DNA from: Rhynchopus sp. YZ270_cl-10
Lineage: Eukaryota > Euglenozoa > Diplonemea > Diplonemida > Diplonemidae
Direction of reading: 5' to 3'
Length of the DNA stretch: 64,000 nucleotides
NCBI GenBank assembly: GCA_964035575.1
Contig: OZ037931.1
Coordinates: forward strand, 877,567-941,566
The notes beneath the pieces are model-generated. The model saw nothing but the letters and a program-made list of their open reading frames with translations, was not told the DNA's origin and ran no database searches. The position numbers and the translations under genes are program-made. Shown here piece by piece: positions 38,896-49,342 of this stretch. Position 1 is the stretch's first letter; the number at the start of each line of letters is the position of its first letter.

Positions 38896-40905
38896 CAGGG
38901 TCCTCAGCCTGCACCCCTCTCTGGGAATTTTGGGGGTGCAAAAATTTTTCTGTACAAAACGGTTTAAACCCTTCAGAAAAGTCCATTCCGAGCTTTCTCC
39001 CCACACAAGCGGTCGTCACGCGCGCTTCGCGCGCGCTCCTCCCTGACAAAGTTGGAAGAGGTGTGAAAATTCGCGGGAAAATGGGGAAACCGGGGCCTGA
39101 CGCTATGGGTTTTGTGAAATCGTGGGAGGCTCAAAAAAATTTTCCCGAGCCTGGTGTGGCCCGAAACCCGGTTTTTGGGGTACATTAGAAGTACATTAGA
39201 AGTACATTTTTTTGACTTTATTTTAGGCGTGATTACTGGGGGGGGGCGAATAAGAGATCAGGGGTGAATAAGAGATCAGGGCCGAATAAGAGATCAGGTT
39301 GAGATTTTGGGGTATTTTTTTTTTTTTTTTTTTGCATGCGCCAGGGTTTTATCTCGAAAAAACATTTTGAAATTTTACCCTGTCTACCCGGTCTGGCAAA
39401 AAAGTGGTCAAAAAATTTTTTTTGCCTCCGGCGAAAATGTCGTTTTGCTTTTTTCCCCCCAAAAAAAAAATTTTATTTTTGGCTCGTCCGTTCGCCTAAT
39501 AAGAGATGCCACATCTCTTATTCGCCCCCCCCCAGTAAGGGAAAAAACTTTTTTTTTTATAGGTGACTTTTTTTGGGGGGTCCGGGGGGGCGAAAAAATT
39601 TTTCGGCCAATTTTTGCCCACAAAAAATCGAAAAAAAAAATTTTCTTTCCCGATTCTCCGGAGTCCGTGCGTGTTGTGGTGGGGTCATTTTGCGCTGAGA
39701 AATGAGTATTTTGTACCTAAAATGCATGTATCAGTTTTACAGGCTATTTTCAGGTTTGGTGCGGAGCCCCACCCTTCACCTTACCCCCACAGAACTCTAT
39801 TTTCAGATGACAATTTTCGTTTATTTTACTGTAAAAGGAAGCATGCGGCATAGCGAAAGAAGAAAAGTAGCGTACCGTGCGCCTGCGGCGCAAGCTTGCA
39901 CTCTTCCCATGTCGTAGTTTGGCTGTAAAATGTTCAATTGTAAGCGCATTTTTTTTTGAAATGTTGCGTACCGTGGCTTCGCCAGAAACTTTCGTTTTTA
40001 GCGAAATACGTAAGTAAAATTTACGGAAAGTGACGTTAATTACGAACGACAGCGCCATTTTATGGCAACATTTTTCATAAATGTTGCGTACCGTGGCTTC
40101 GCCTGGAACCTTTGGATGCCATGACCGCCTCTTCTTTTATAGAGGCACTGAGGTTACTGATAAGAAGGCTGACACCCACTACGGCTTGTGGTTCACCGTC
40201 CCCACCCGCCTTCCACGATTTTGTGCATCACAGGTGAGAAAGAGCCTCACCTTCTTGTACTAGCAGGGAGTCGCGCGCGCGAAGCGCGCGCAGCGACCGC
40301 TTTTTGCGGGGGGAAAGCTCGGGACCCTTTTATTATGCACACTGACTACGTCAGTATGGGTGGGAAAAATTTTTTTACCCCCCTTTTTTTACCATACATT
40401 AGAAGTACATTAGAAGTACATTTTTTTGACTTTATTTTGGGGCGGGCCACACCAGAGCCCGTTTTTTATTTCACATTGGGGTGTCTTTCCGCGAGCGAAG
40501 CGAGCGGAAAAAAATTTTAAGGTGTACCTCCGCGAGCGCAGCGAGCGGAAAATTACACTCAGTACCCATGCATAAAACGAAATACACTTCCACATAATCA
40601 CTTCGCTTGCTTTCCTGGACTGCTAAAGGTGGCGACAATCGCAGGGAGCATCCCTGGCACCACTTTCACACATTGTGAGTGTGACAGCCACCTAGTGGTG
40701 CTTGGCTGTGTCTGTTGTGGTGCTGACGAAAAGCCAGAGAATCCCTGCTGAAGCCTGAAATCCCCCCTCAAAAAAATTTTTTCGCCCCAAAAAAACTTTT
40801 TTTTTTTTTGGGGGGGTGCAAAAATATTTTTTGCACCCCCCGACTTTTCTTTTTTTTTTTTTTTTGGGTGCAAAAATGTTTTTTTGCACCCCCTTGAGGA
40901 CCCTG
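38896..40905. mobile_element. hAT-like element, 2.0 kb
   Basis: Ends CAGGGTCCTCA at 38896 and, inverted, at 40905, with 8-bp duplications CCGGTGTT at 38888-38895 and 40906-40913. A 40-bp direct repeat containing CATTAGAAGTACATT lies at about 39185-39226 and 40395-40437. Several perfect GC-rich palindromes occur: around 39018-39037 and 40268-40290 (GCGCGCGAAGCGCGCGC) and at 40486-40506 (CCGCGAGCGAAGCGAGCGG). Short coding-like frames near 40100-40263 and 40610-40750 are not recognised, and no hAT transposase domain is seen. It appears non-autonomous. Confidence 0.7.
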
Positions 40906-41003
40906 CCGGTGTTTTATGAGGTGTTTTTTTGTAGCTTTTAAGTGTTCTCTTTGATTTTAACGATAAACACAGTCAGTCTGAGCGGGAGAGCGTCAAAAAA
41001 GCT

Positions 41004-41055
41004 TATAGTGGAGCACACTCTAGGGTGGCTACACTAATACAACCAAGTTTCCAAA
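41004..41055 (+). repeat. Family C repeat
   Basis: TATAGTGGAGCACACTCTAG, GGTGGCTACACTAATACAAC, CAAGTTTCC. Like the copy in the first gene's intron, it has CACACTCTAG instead of TTCATCCTCG, so the family has two subtypes. Confidence 0.75.
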
Positions 41056-41613
41056 TGTTACGTTTTTGTTTTTTTTTGGGATCGCTATTCCCCGCGGGAG
41101 AGCAATTCTCAACCAGTATTCTTTGTCCACTTTTGATGCTCTCTCTCTCTCTCTCTCTCTCCCACATCAAACTGGCCACCGTGAACCACGCGGAGAGAGA
41201 AGGCCAAACTCTTCTGTTCAAAAAAAGCAAACAACAAAAAATATGCCATTTAGAAAAGGATAGTTCATAGGCCAGACTCTGCCACGGTTTAACGCTTTTT
41301 TTGTTCTCAATCTTTTGTTTGTGAAAAAGACGGGATGGATCGTTTTTTTTTTTTAAAGGTCCTTGTGTGCTTTCTCTTTGAAAATTGATTTTGTTTGTGT
41401 TCCCGGGGAGGTGTGTTTGTGGACCTTTTCGGGAGGTTTGCAAAACGCAGGGCCGTATATTTTTACTTCTTCTTTTTTTTTCAGTTTCGGGTCACACCAG
41501 GCTTTGGAACTGTGCAGTTTGGGCGGGCAGGTAGCTTTGTCTACATCCTGTGAGCAGGGAAAGGATCTCATGCTAGACTACGTTGACCATACATATTTTT
41601 TTTTTTTCAAAGT

Positions 41614-41680
41614 TATAGTGGAGTTCATCCTCGGGTGTCTACACTAATACAACCAAGTTTTCAAAAAAAAAAAAAAAAAA
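41614..41680 (+). repeat. Family C repeat
   Basis: TATAGTGGAGTTCATCCTCG, GGTGTCTACACTAATACAAC, CAAGTTTTC and an A run of more than 20. Confidence 0.8.
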
Positions 41681-42036
41681 AAAATGTAGGGAATGTCAAT
41701 GATGCCGCAAAACACAGGAAGACAACTACACTCCTCCACAACAACTTTTTTCGAACAATTTTTTTTTCTCTCCACGATTGCCGCGATCGCGGTTCTCATA
41801 CGCGATCGACCACCGTACCGTGCTTATAATATCGCATAGTACATGGATCGTAATTTTGACGAACAAACCTGACCCCCTAAAAAGCGACTGGGAGCTCGGG
41901 ATGCCTCTTGCCTCTTACATCATCAATGTATCTGTATTTTTTTAAAAAAAAATGTGGTAGATCAAACACAAGGCTTATGATCATCTGGCCTTTTCAGATA
42001 ACGTGATACACTTTAACTTTTTCTTTTGTTTTTGAG

Positions 42037-42071
42037 AAGGTGACTGAGCACGAGAGGCTCAGGGTCATCTC
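42037..42071 (+). repeat. Family A hairpin repeat with compensatory change
   Basis: AAGGTGACTGAGC, loop ACGAGAG, GCTCAGGGTCATCTC. Relative to CTAAGC/GCTTAG the stem reads CTGAGC/GCTCAG, so both sides of one pair changed. A family F stretch follows at 42087-42125. Confidence 0.8.
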
Positions 42072-42414
42072 ATAAACTTTTCTTTAGTGCCTGCGTCCCA
42101 GAGGCGTTTGCACTATCAACTTCACTTTCTTTTTTCCTAAGCAGGAAAGGCTTAGGCTCTCTTATCTGACCACCCCTTTTTTTTCTTCTTCTTTTCTTCC
42201 TCTTAACGCGTGCATGACACAAATTTGCTGGCTGTGATGTGGTTCCAACTAGCACACTGTGTATTATCTGTTTTGTTTTGTCTTTGCGACCTAATAGTAT
42301 CTCTTCTGAGGTAAACTGATACGAGTAAAGCGAAAAGAAATCAGCGGGGAGCGTCGCCCCCCTTCATCTATGTGTGCCGTCTGTGTGATGTCCAAAAAAA
42401 CCAAAAAAAAAGCC

Positions 42415-42469
42415 ATAGAGTGGAGTTCATCCTCGGGTGTCTACACTAATACAACCAAGTTTTCAAAAA
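42415..42469 (+). repeat. Family C repeat
   Basis: GAGTGGAGTTCATCCTCGGG, TGTCTACACTAATACAACCA, AGTTTTCAAAAAA. Confidence 0.8.
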
Positions 42470-42554
42470 AGCCGTTTTTTTTTTTTGGTGCAAACAAAAA
42501 AGTAATCTGATCCACGCTTTTTTGTTTTACTGCTGTGTGATAACGATTGTGATC

Positions 42555-42589
42555 AAGGTGACAGCACGGAGAGGCCATTGACTCATCTT
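42555..42589 (+). repeat. Family A hairpin repeat
   Basis: AAGGTGACAGCACGGAGAGG then CCATTGACTCATCTT; the inner stem is lost. Confidence 0.6.
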
Positions 42590-43536
42590 ATAAACTTTTC
42601 CTTTTTTTTTTTGTTTGGGTACAGAGCTTTCTACCAATAGGTATAAAGTGGTTGATACAGCTCAAAGAATAAAAAAAGGAGGAAAAAAAAGTAGTGTTTT
42701 GTGCTAAAATCCACTGGAGGTCTACCGGATACAAAACCATGAATAAAAAAAAAATAATGGTTTTCTCAACCCAAAAAAAAATTTGTCTTTTGCTTTCATC
42801 TCTGTTGCATTCCCAGGATGATGCCACCCGCAGCTATCCGTAGGTAGATCTAATTGTGCATTTTTCCATCCATTGGTCGATGCAAAAAAAAAAAAAAAAA
42901 AAATTCTTGGTACTCCAGAAATAAAAAATACCAAGTACGCAACAACTACGCACTAAGTACGCAACAAGTACGCAATATAGGGTATTCCTGTATTTTTTTT
43001 TTCGTGCACAAAGTGCGCAACAAGTACGCAGCAAGTACGCAACAAGTACGCAAAATGGGGTTATCAGGAGCACCAATTCTGAAAAAAAAAAAAGTGGGAC
43101 AGAGTAGTCCAATGCAGCAAAGAAAAAAAGAGGGATTTTAGATAAAGACAAAATGTATCCTCATATTATCAATCCATAAAATCAGCATTTAACAAAATGG
43201 TCAAAAAATAATTTTTAAAAATGCCAATGCCGAGTGTCCTCTGTAGAGGGGGTTGCGCCCGCCGGTGTCAAAAAATGTGATGTGCTTTGTGTGTCTCTAA
43301 AACTTCTCTCATTTTTTACTCTTGCATTATTTTTGTTGTTTTTTTTTTTAGAGTTCGATAACCCTGAAGCGTGATATTGCCACCAGACTTCACGCTCTTC
43401 TCGTTTCTATGATTTACCGGACACGGCTCTTCACTACGGAGTATGGTGTAATGGTTGAAACAGAAGCTAGGGGGACGAACTTACAGACCTTCCCTGTTCT
43501 TCTGACCAAATAATTTTACAAACAGGAAAAAAAACA
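42590..43536. other. Spacer 42.6-43.5 kb
   Basis: No gene. Around 42935-43060 there are repeated AAGTACGCAACAAGTACGCA units. A family F-like GAGTTCGATAACCCTGAAG lies at 43352. Confidence 0.4.
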
Positions 43537-43607
43537 CAGTGGAGATTGCACAACTGTGGCAACACAACCGAGGCAACTACACTACTCCAACAATTTATCA
43601 AAAAAAA
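43537..43607 (+). repeat. Family D repeat
   Basis: CAGTGGAGATTGCACAACTG ... TACTCCAACAATTTATCAAA; nearly the consensus. It lies directly before the family H copy. Confidence 0.8.
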
Positions 43608-43611
43608 CGTC

Positions 43612-43710
43612 TATACCTTCCGTAGTACAAAGGCTTCGGCCAACATTGAGTACAGACCCGAATTCTCCCACCTGGTGGGATTACTCGGCGATTGTCGACA
43701 CAACAAAAAA
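43612..43710 (+). repeat. Family H repeat
   Basis: TATACCTTCCGTAGTAC, AAGGCTTCGGCCAACATTGA, GTACAGACCCGAATTC, TCCCACCTGGTGGGATTAC, GCGATTGTCGACACAAC. Two small stems, GGCTTCGGCC and CCCACCTGGTGGG, are visible. Confidence 0.65.
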
Positions 43711-44278
43711 TGATATCTGTGCGAAGCATTGACGTGATGCCAATACGCTACTAATAGTTCTTGTTTGGAAACGCATCACGCTTTTCAAGAGACCCCCCAT
43801 CCCCTCCCAAGAATAAAACGAACAGTGTAAAGCTGTCCCGAGTGCAAAAAAAAACCCCCCCTAAACATGACACCCAAATTCATTTGTCATTTCTTTTCCG
43901 TTTACACGAAGTGTGATTTGGAAAATCGGTAAAAAAGAAAAAAAATCCAAACGATTATTTGAACTATTAACTGTTGCCATATTCTTGCCCAGCAGGTTAT
44001 ATGCTTATATTTTCCTTTTTTTTTTTTGATTTCACATCGTATTTGGGCCTACATAGAGGCACAAACCATCGAAGTCGTGTAACGGAAAAAAAGCATTTTT
44101 TTTCTTCTTCTTCTCAATAATTATCAAGTAATCTTGTTTTTTTTTTTTTTTTTTGGCTGTCTCTCTTATTTACCGATTTTTTCTTCTACACGCACACTTC
44201 TTGCGAAATTATTATTTTTTTTCTCTTTGCAGTGCCTGCGTCCGCCGATTGAACGATGAAGCGTTTGCACTTTTCAAC
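43711..44278. other. Spacer before the Tc1 element
   Basis: No gene. The last 48 bp (44231-44278) are a family F stretch, GTGCCTGCGTCC ... GCGTTTGCACTTTTCAAC, into whose end the transposon has inserted. Confidence 0.45.
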
Positions 44279-44280
44279 TA

Positions 44281-45684
44281 CAGTGTGACACAGAATTAAT
44301 GGCCGATGAAGACATTTTATAAAAAAACGGCAAATTTTGACAAGGACATATTCAAAACACCCCCAAAACATAAAATATTTACGCCCAGGAACACAATAAA
44401 AGCAAAAATATAATGGTTAAGGGTAAAGTGAACACTGAGGCCACGAGGGAAGGGTTGCGCCTACAGGCAGCGTCGCTAGTCGTTGTTGGCGGTAAGAGCC
44501 ATGATGAGGTGGCGGAGTTGCTGAACGTTGCGAAGAGGAGTTTGGGTAGGTGGGTGAAGGAGTACCGCGCTGGAGAGCGGAATTTTTCGGACAAGCCAGG
44601 GAGGGGACGCAAGAGATCGGCCACCACCGACACCGTTAAGAATAGGGTGGTTAGACACATGCGGGGCAAGCGGTTTCAGTCTTGCAGGAAAGTAGCGTCG
44701 CGACTACAGATTTCGAGGGAGAGTGTCCGCAGGTGCCTGAAGGAGAAGGGGCTGAAGCCCGTTCAAACGAAGAGCAAACCAAAGCTCTCGGAAAAGAACA
44801 TCACTGCCCGGATAGAGTTTGCTGAAACGCATCGAAACACCGACTGGTCAAAGGTGATGTTCACCGATGAAAAAGACTTTTGGCTTTTTTCTCGGGTGAG
44901 CAAGAAGAACGATGTTGTCTGGGTTGCAGATGGTGATGAGCCGCCCCCAACCGTTGATAAGGTCAGGGCTACGCAGAAGGTTCACGTCTGGGGAGGAATC
45001 ACCACCAGAGGTAAGACGAAGCTCTATTTCTATGACGGTGCTCTCAATGCAGAGAAGTACCGTACGCTCGTCTTACAGAAAGCGCTCAAAGAAATAAAAG
45101 AACTCCTGCCTGACAGTAGCTACACGTTTCAGCAGGATGAGGCACCCTGCCACACTGCGAACGTTACTCAAGCATTCCTCTCCTCCCAACCTTTCTCGTT
45201 CCTCCCTAAAGCTGACTGGCCAGGCAACTCCCCTGATCTCAATCCTATTGAGAACCTGTGGGCCAAGCTGCAGACTGCAGTCAACGAACGGGAGCCCAAA
45301 GACGTGTCAGCACTTAAACGTGCCATCAACAAGGAATGGTCCAAGATGGACAATAGCTTCGTTGCACGTTACATCATGCCAATGCCACGACGCCTAGACG
45401 CAGTTCGCAATTCCAACGGAATGCACACAAAATACTAATGCATGCTCTATTTATTTTTGTGCACCCACTCGTTTGTACTGCTACACTGTATTTTTTTTTT
45501 TTACACATACACCCTTTTTTACCAAAAAGGGATATTTCCATGTTAATATTTTCCCCACACACACACTTTTCATACACGGCCAGTTGAAAATGCAATGAAA
45601 TGAGTCAAATTTTGCCTATTTTTTAGAATAATATAACAATTTTTACAAAATGTCGTCATCGGCCATTAATTCTGTGTCACACTG
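44281..45684 (+). mobile_element. Complete-looking Tc1/mariner element, 1404 bp
   Basis: The left end CAGTGTGACACAGAATTAAT at 44281 and the inverse at 45684 form inverted repeats of about 40 bp with only a couple of mismatches. TA duplications lie at 44279-44280 and 45685-45686. A single intact transposase gene sits between. The near-identical ends and open frame point to recent insertion. Confidence 0.93.
44413..45438 (+). CDS. Tc1/mariner-family transposase, DD37E type
   Basis: 341 residues, no stop or frameshift. The N-terminal 110 residues hold helix-turn-helix DNA-binding units (SHDEVAELLNVAKRSLGRWV; VASRLQISRESVRRCLKEKG) joined by a GRGRKRS linker of the GRPR type. The catalytic triad is visible: Asp in MFTDEKDFW, Asp in FQQDEAPCHTA and Glu in SPDLNPIENLW. 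I count 37 residues between the second Asp and the Glu, which fits the DD37E group rather than the DD34E of classical Tc1. It cuts and pastes the element at TA sites. The gene starts 132 bp inside the left end and looks functional. Confidence 0.93.
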   Translation: MVKGKVNTEATREGLRLQAASLVVVGGKSHDEVAELLNVAKRSLGRWVKEYRAGERNFSDKPGRGRKRSATTDTVKNRVVRHMRGKRFQSCRKVASRLQISRESVRRCLKEKGLKPVQTKSKPKLSEKNITARIEFAETHRNTDWSKVMFTDEKDFWLFSRVSKKNDVVWVADGDEPPPTVDKVRATQKVHVWGGITTRGKTKLYFYDGALNAEKYRTLVLQKALKEIKELLPDSSYTFQQDEAPCHTANVTQAFLSSQPFSFLPKADWPGNSPDLNPIENLWAKLQTAVNEREPKDVSALKRAINKEWSKMDNSFVARYIMPMPRRLDAVRNSNGMHTKY

Positions 45685-45686
45685 TA

Positions 45687-46150
45687 TTCTTCTTTTTTCC
45701 TTGCATTTCATCATTTTTTTTTTTTGTTTTGTTTTGTTTCGTTGTGTTTCCCGAGCCGTGTGTTCACGTTTTTTTTATTTTCTTCTTTTTTATTTTCGAG
45801 CGGTTATTTTGTGTGTAACACTTATTGACTCATTTCAAAGTGACCCAACGCTTTATTTGGGGGTCTTTTGGTGTTCAAGAAGGAGGTATTTTATCCCCTT
45901 TTTTGTGCAATGCCTTTTTGTGGTCGTATTTTGTTGTTTTGTTTTCAAATTCGATGCTACGACGAGTGTCTGTCTTATGTGACTCAGAACGCTTCTGTTT
46001 TTTGTGCTATTTTCTACTGTCAAGGATCTCTCCGGGATATCACCATCACCGCCAGGAACGTTCACCCACACCCGCCATAGTCACAACACCCATAGATTAG
46101 AGGGTAGTGTTCAGTGGTGTTTTTTTTTGTTGCGCTTTTTTTTTTTTAAT
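45687..46150. other. Spacer between the Tc1 element and RecQ copy 1
   Basis: T-rich; a frame is open from 46004 into the RecQ gene but lacks helicase-like sequence before 46169. No other feature. Confidence 0.4.
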
Positions 46151-46168
46151 ATGATGAAATTACTTAAT

Positions 46169-48602
46169 ATGAGAAGCAGATTGGTAACAGTAGCGAGACA
46201 ACGTGCTGGGGATGCAGTACGTAGCCAGCTCCGGCTGCAGGCCTCGCCCGTTGCGGTGACTGAGGAGGTTGTCTCCGAGCGGGTGCGCAGGATTACAGAT
46301 GTGGTTGACCCAAAACATGTGGGGCCGCTGTTGGAGAAGGAGTCTTCTTCGTCCGTCGCATCTGCATCAGGAAGTCTGTTCAACAATTCAGAGGAGAGCA
46401 GAATCAGGTCCCGTATGAATGCAGACTCGTTCGGACAGATGTCCCTCGACCAACGTTCTGCACTCCTCCACAACAAGCTTAAGCAGCACTTTGGGCACGA
46501 CCACTTCCGTCCAGGGCAGTTCGAGGTGATCGACGCGCTGCTGCGGCGCCAGCATTGTGTTGCCATTCTCCCCACAGGACACGGAAACTCCTTGTGCTAC
46601 GAACTCCCCTCGCTTGTCACAGGTATGTCCTCACGTTTTGACATGGCATATAGTATCACACCATTTGCAGGTAAGCCAACGCTTGTCATTTCGCCTCTCA
46701 TTTCTCTCATGCAAGAACAAGTCGCGTCGTTGAAGTTGAAAGGCTTTTCTGCAGCGTTTTCTGGTAAAGGAGATGCGGACCAAATGATTTGGGAGGAACT
46801 GGATGTTCTCTTCATGAGTCCAGAGGCTGCTGTATCTAAACAGAGGGAACGTTTGGAAATGACCGACTTCGGATTGATTGCAGTGGACGAGGCACACTGT
46901 GTGTCGGGCTTTCGGCCCAGTTACAGAGAGCTGGGGTTCTTGCGTCAAATACACCCAGAAGTGCCACACCTTTTCATTACAGCCGCCGCCACGGAGATGG
47001 TGGCCAACGACATCAGGTCCGTTTTCAATCTTAAGGATAAATACAAGCTGGTGACACATTCGTTCAACAGGTATTGTCCACGACCACATCCCACCCACAC
47101 GATTCCCTTTCTTCCTTCCAAACAACTCTTTCATACAGGCACAACCTTCACTACTCCATTCGCGAGCTGGACAAAAACAGCCCTGCCACTATCCTGAAAA
47201 TGGTTCGGGATGCGGAAGCACAAAACGAGGTGACCATCATATACACCCTCACGGTTGATGAGTGCAACAGGGCCCACCAGGTGTTGAGGATGGGTGGGGT
47301 GACTGCGGGCAAGTACAATGGAAAAATGACAATGAGAGATCGCATGCTTGCAAAAGAGAGGTTTATGAGTGGTGAGATCAACACGATTGTGTGCACGGAT
47401 GCATTCGTGATGGGCATTGACAAGCCAAACGTCCGCCACGTGATCCACTACGGGCTTGTGAGGAGCATGACTGACTACTACCAGCAGACCGGCAGGGCAG
47501 GGAGAGACGGTCTGGCTGCAAGGTGCACATTGTTCATCAGCACAGCTAATATGGTATCCAAGATGCCCTTCTTCCGGCATAACAAAATCAGTCCGGTGTT
47601 CGAGGAAGCTGCGCTGCAGGAGATACTGGCAGTGGCGAACTTTTGCGAACTGGACGAACGTATCTGCAGACGCGTCCCGCTTCTTGCACACTTCGGGGAG
47701 AAGTACACTGTGCCAGCTGGCGGCTGTGGTGCATGCGACCACTGCGATGTGGACTACGTGTACAAAGGCAAGCCCGTTGATATTGCGTTCATCGCCGTGA
47801 GAGTGCTGAAGTTGTTTCATAATGCGAGGTCCGCGCTGCCCACTGCCATGGCCGTTACAACCCTCAAGGGTGGTCAGAGTAGAAAAGGCACGAAAACGCC
47901 TGGGTTTGGTGCCGCAAGGGATCTGTCTGTGGAAATGATCACAGAAGGGATGATGCAGCTCACAGCCAGTGGCCACCTCAGCAGGGATGTGTACAAGGAA
48001 ACGACGGAACCGGCTGTATGGATGGGGTGGAGCATCACCGAGAAGGGAAAGAAGTGGTACTCAGGCAGGAGCAAGAAGAAAGAGCTCTTGATCGAGAACC
48101 CGAGAGTGGCCCTTCTCAAAGTCATGGCCAAGGACATGAATCTTCCTGAGGTTGAGCAATAAGAGAACGAGCGCGGCAAAGCAGCCGCACGACGTACGCT
48201 TGGTGCCGACCTTGTTGGGGGACGTCCGTTCTTCCCTCTTTTCGAGTCTCTGAAGGTCCTGCGCCAAGGACAAGCAGAGTCAACTGGTGTGTCTGCGGGC
48301 CAGCTGCTTAACGATTCCATTGTGCAAGCTTTGTGCCGGATTCGCCCTTCGAATGTTGATGCATTCAGACGCGTGCCGGGTGTCCCTGGCCTTGTTGCTG
48401 ATAGCCCTGCGCAGGAGTACGTTGATGCCATCATTTCGTTCTGCAGTGTTAAAGGGTACCCGACGGATGTGGTATGTCGTGTCTTTTTATCCCTGTTTAT
48501 GTCATGCGGGGAGTGGACGCCTTCCACTCGGTTCTTCGGTTTTACAACAACCACAACACATCACACTACAGGTAGACACATTTGGTGCGAAGTGATGAGC
48601 TA
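46169..48602 (+). pseudogene. RecQ-like helicase, degenerate tandem copy
   Basis: Homologous to the copy at 49343-51857. Exons 46169-46622, 46671-47070 and 47139-48162 give 625 residues; an in-frame ATG at 46151 is an alternative start. Motif I reads GHGNSLCYELP, so the Walker A Lys is Asn. The block after DEAHCVS lacks the EWGS found in the other copy, and FVMGIDKP replaces FGMGIDKP. Translation ends at 48160-48162 where the other copy continues; homology to the C-terminal (HRDC-like) part goes on to about 48602 and into the 3' flank to about 48708. ATP hydrolysis should be lost. Either a decaying gene or a catalytically dead truncated product; I favour decay. Confidence 0.8.
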
Positions 48603-49026
48603 GAAAAACTGCCCTTGTTCTGTCTCGACCGATAACCTTTCAACAATAACGTCTCATGTACATGAACGAGACAGTGTCACTCGTGATGTTGCTCACTTGT
48701 TGTACTTCCCCCTCCCCCGCCCCCGCCCCCACCTCCATACCATGATCCTGTGTTTCATGAACACAACCATATGTTAGAGTTATTGAACAAACATCCCCGT
48801 TCTCCCCTCGCTTTCTTTTTCCAGTTGCGGCAGTGAGGCTGCTGTTCTGAGGCGGCCTGCGTTGCAACAATGCGCCAGAACGTTTTGATAACCGGCTACT
48901 GCAGTCGTCCAATTTTTCACGCACCTGTGTTGCACTATGTCCATGCTTGAACACTACGTCGGACGTGCCAAAGTTATGGGGGAATTCCATTACTCGTAAC
49001 AACTCCCTTGTGCAAGAGTCGTGCAT
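48163..49026. other. RecQ copy 1 relic tail and spacer
   Basis: 48163-48708 matches the 3' end and flank of RecQ copy 2. From 48709 to 49026 I see no gene. Confidence 0.5.
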
Positions 49027-49318
49027 CTGCTCTCATGCAAGAACAAGTCACGGTGCTGCAGTTGAAGAGGGTTTCTGCAGCGTCTTCTGGTAAAGGGCAA
49101 GCGTTCATACAGTATTAGGAGGAACTGGATCTTCTCTTCATGAATCCAGAGTCTGCTGTACGTCAGAGGGAACGTTTGGAAATGACCGACTTCGGATTGA
49201 TTGCAGTGGACGAGGCACATTGTGTGTCAGAATGGGGATCAGGTTTTCGTCCCACTTACAGAGAGCTGGGGGTCTTGCGTCAAATACACCCAGAAGTGCC
49301 ACACCTTCTCATTTGTTG
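49027..49318 (+). pseudogene. Third RecQ fragment
   Basis: About 290 bp match the middle of the helicase (from CTCATGCAAGAACAAGTCAC through the DEAHCVSEWG region to CACCTTCTCATT). It lacks both ends and has an internal stop near 49120. It lies 25 bp before the start of copy 2. Confidence 0.85.
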
Positions 49319-49342
49319 CACTTTTATTTTTTTAATTTGAAT

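Larger units (their letters stand above)
40906..42036. other. Spacer 40.9-42.0 kb
   Basis: No gene. Two family C repeats are present (41004-41055 and 41614-41680), and the stretch at 41695-41755 resembles a decayed family D copy. Confidence 0.4.

Noticed and set aside
39307-39705. 132-codon ORF rich in Phe and Lys
   Set aside because: It arises from T and A homopolymers inside the second hAT-like element.
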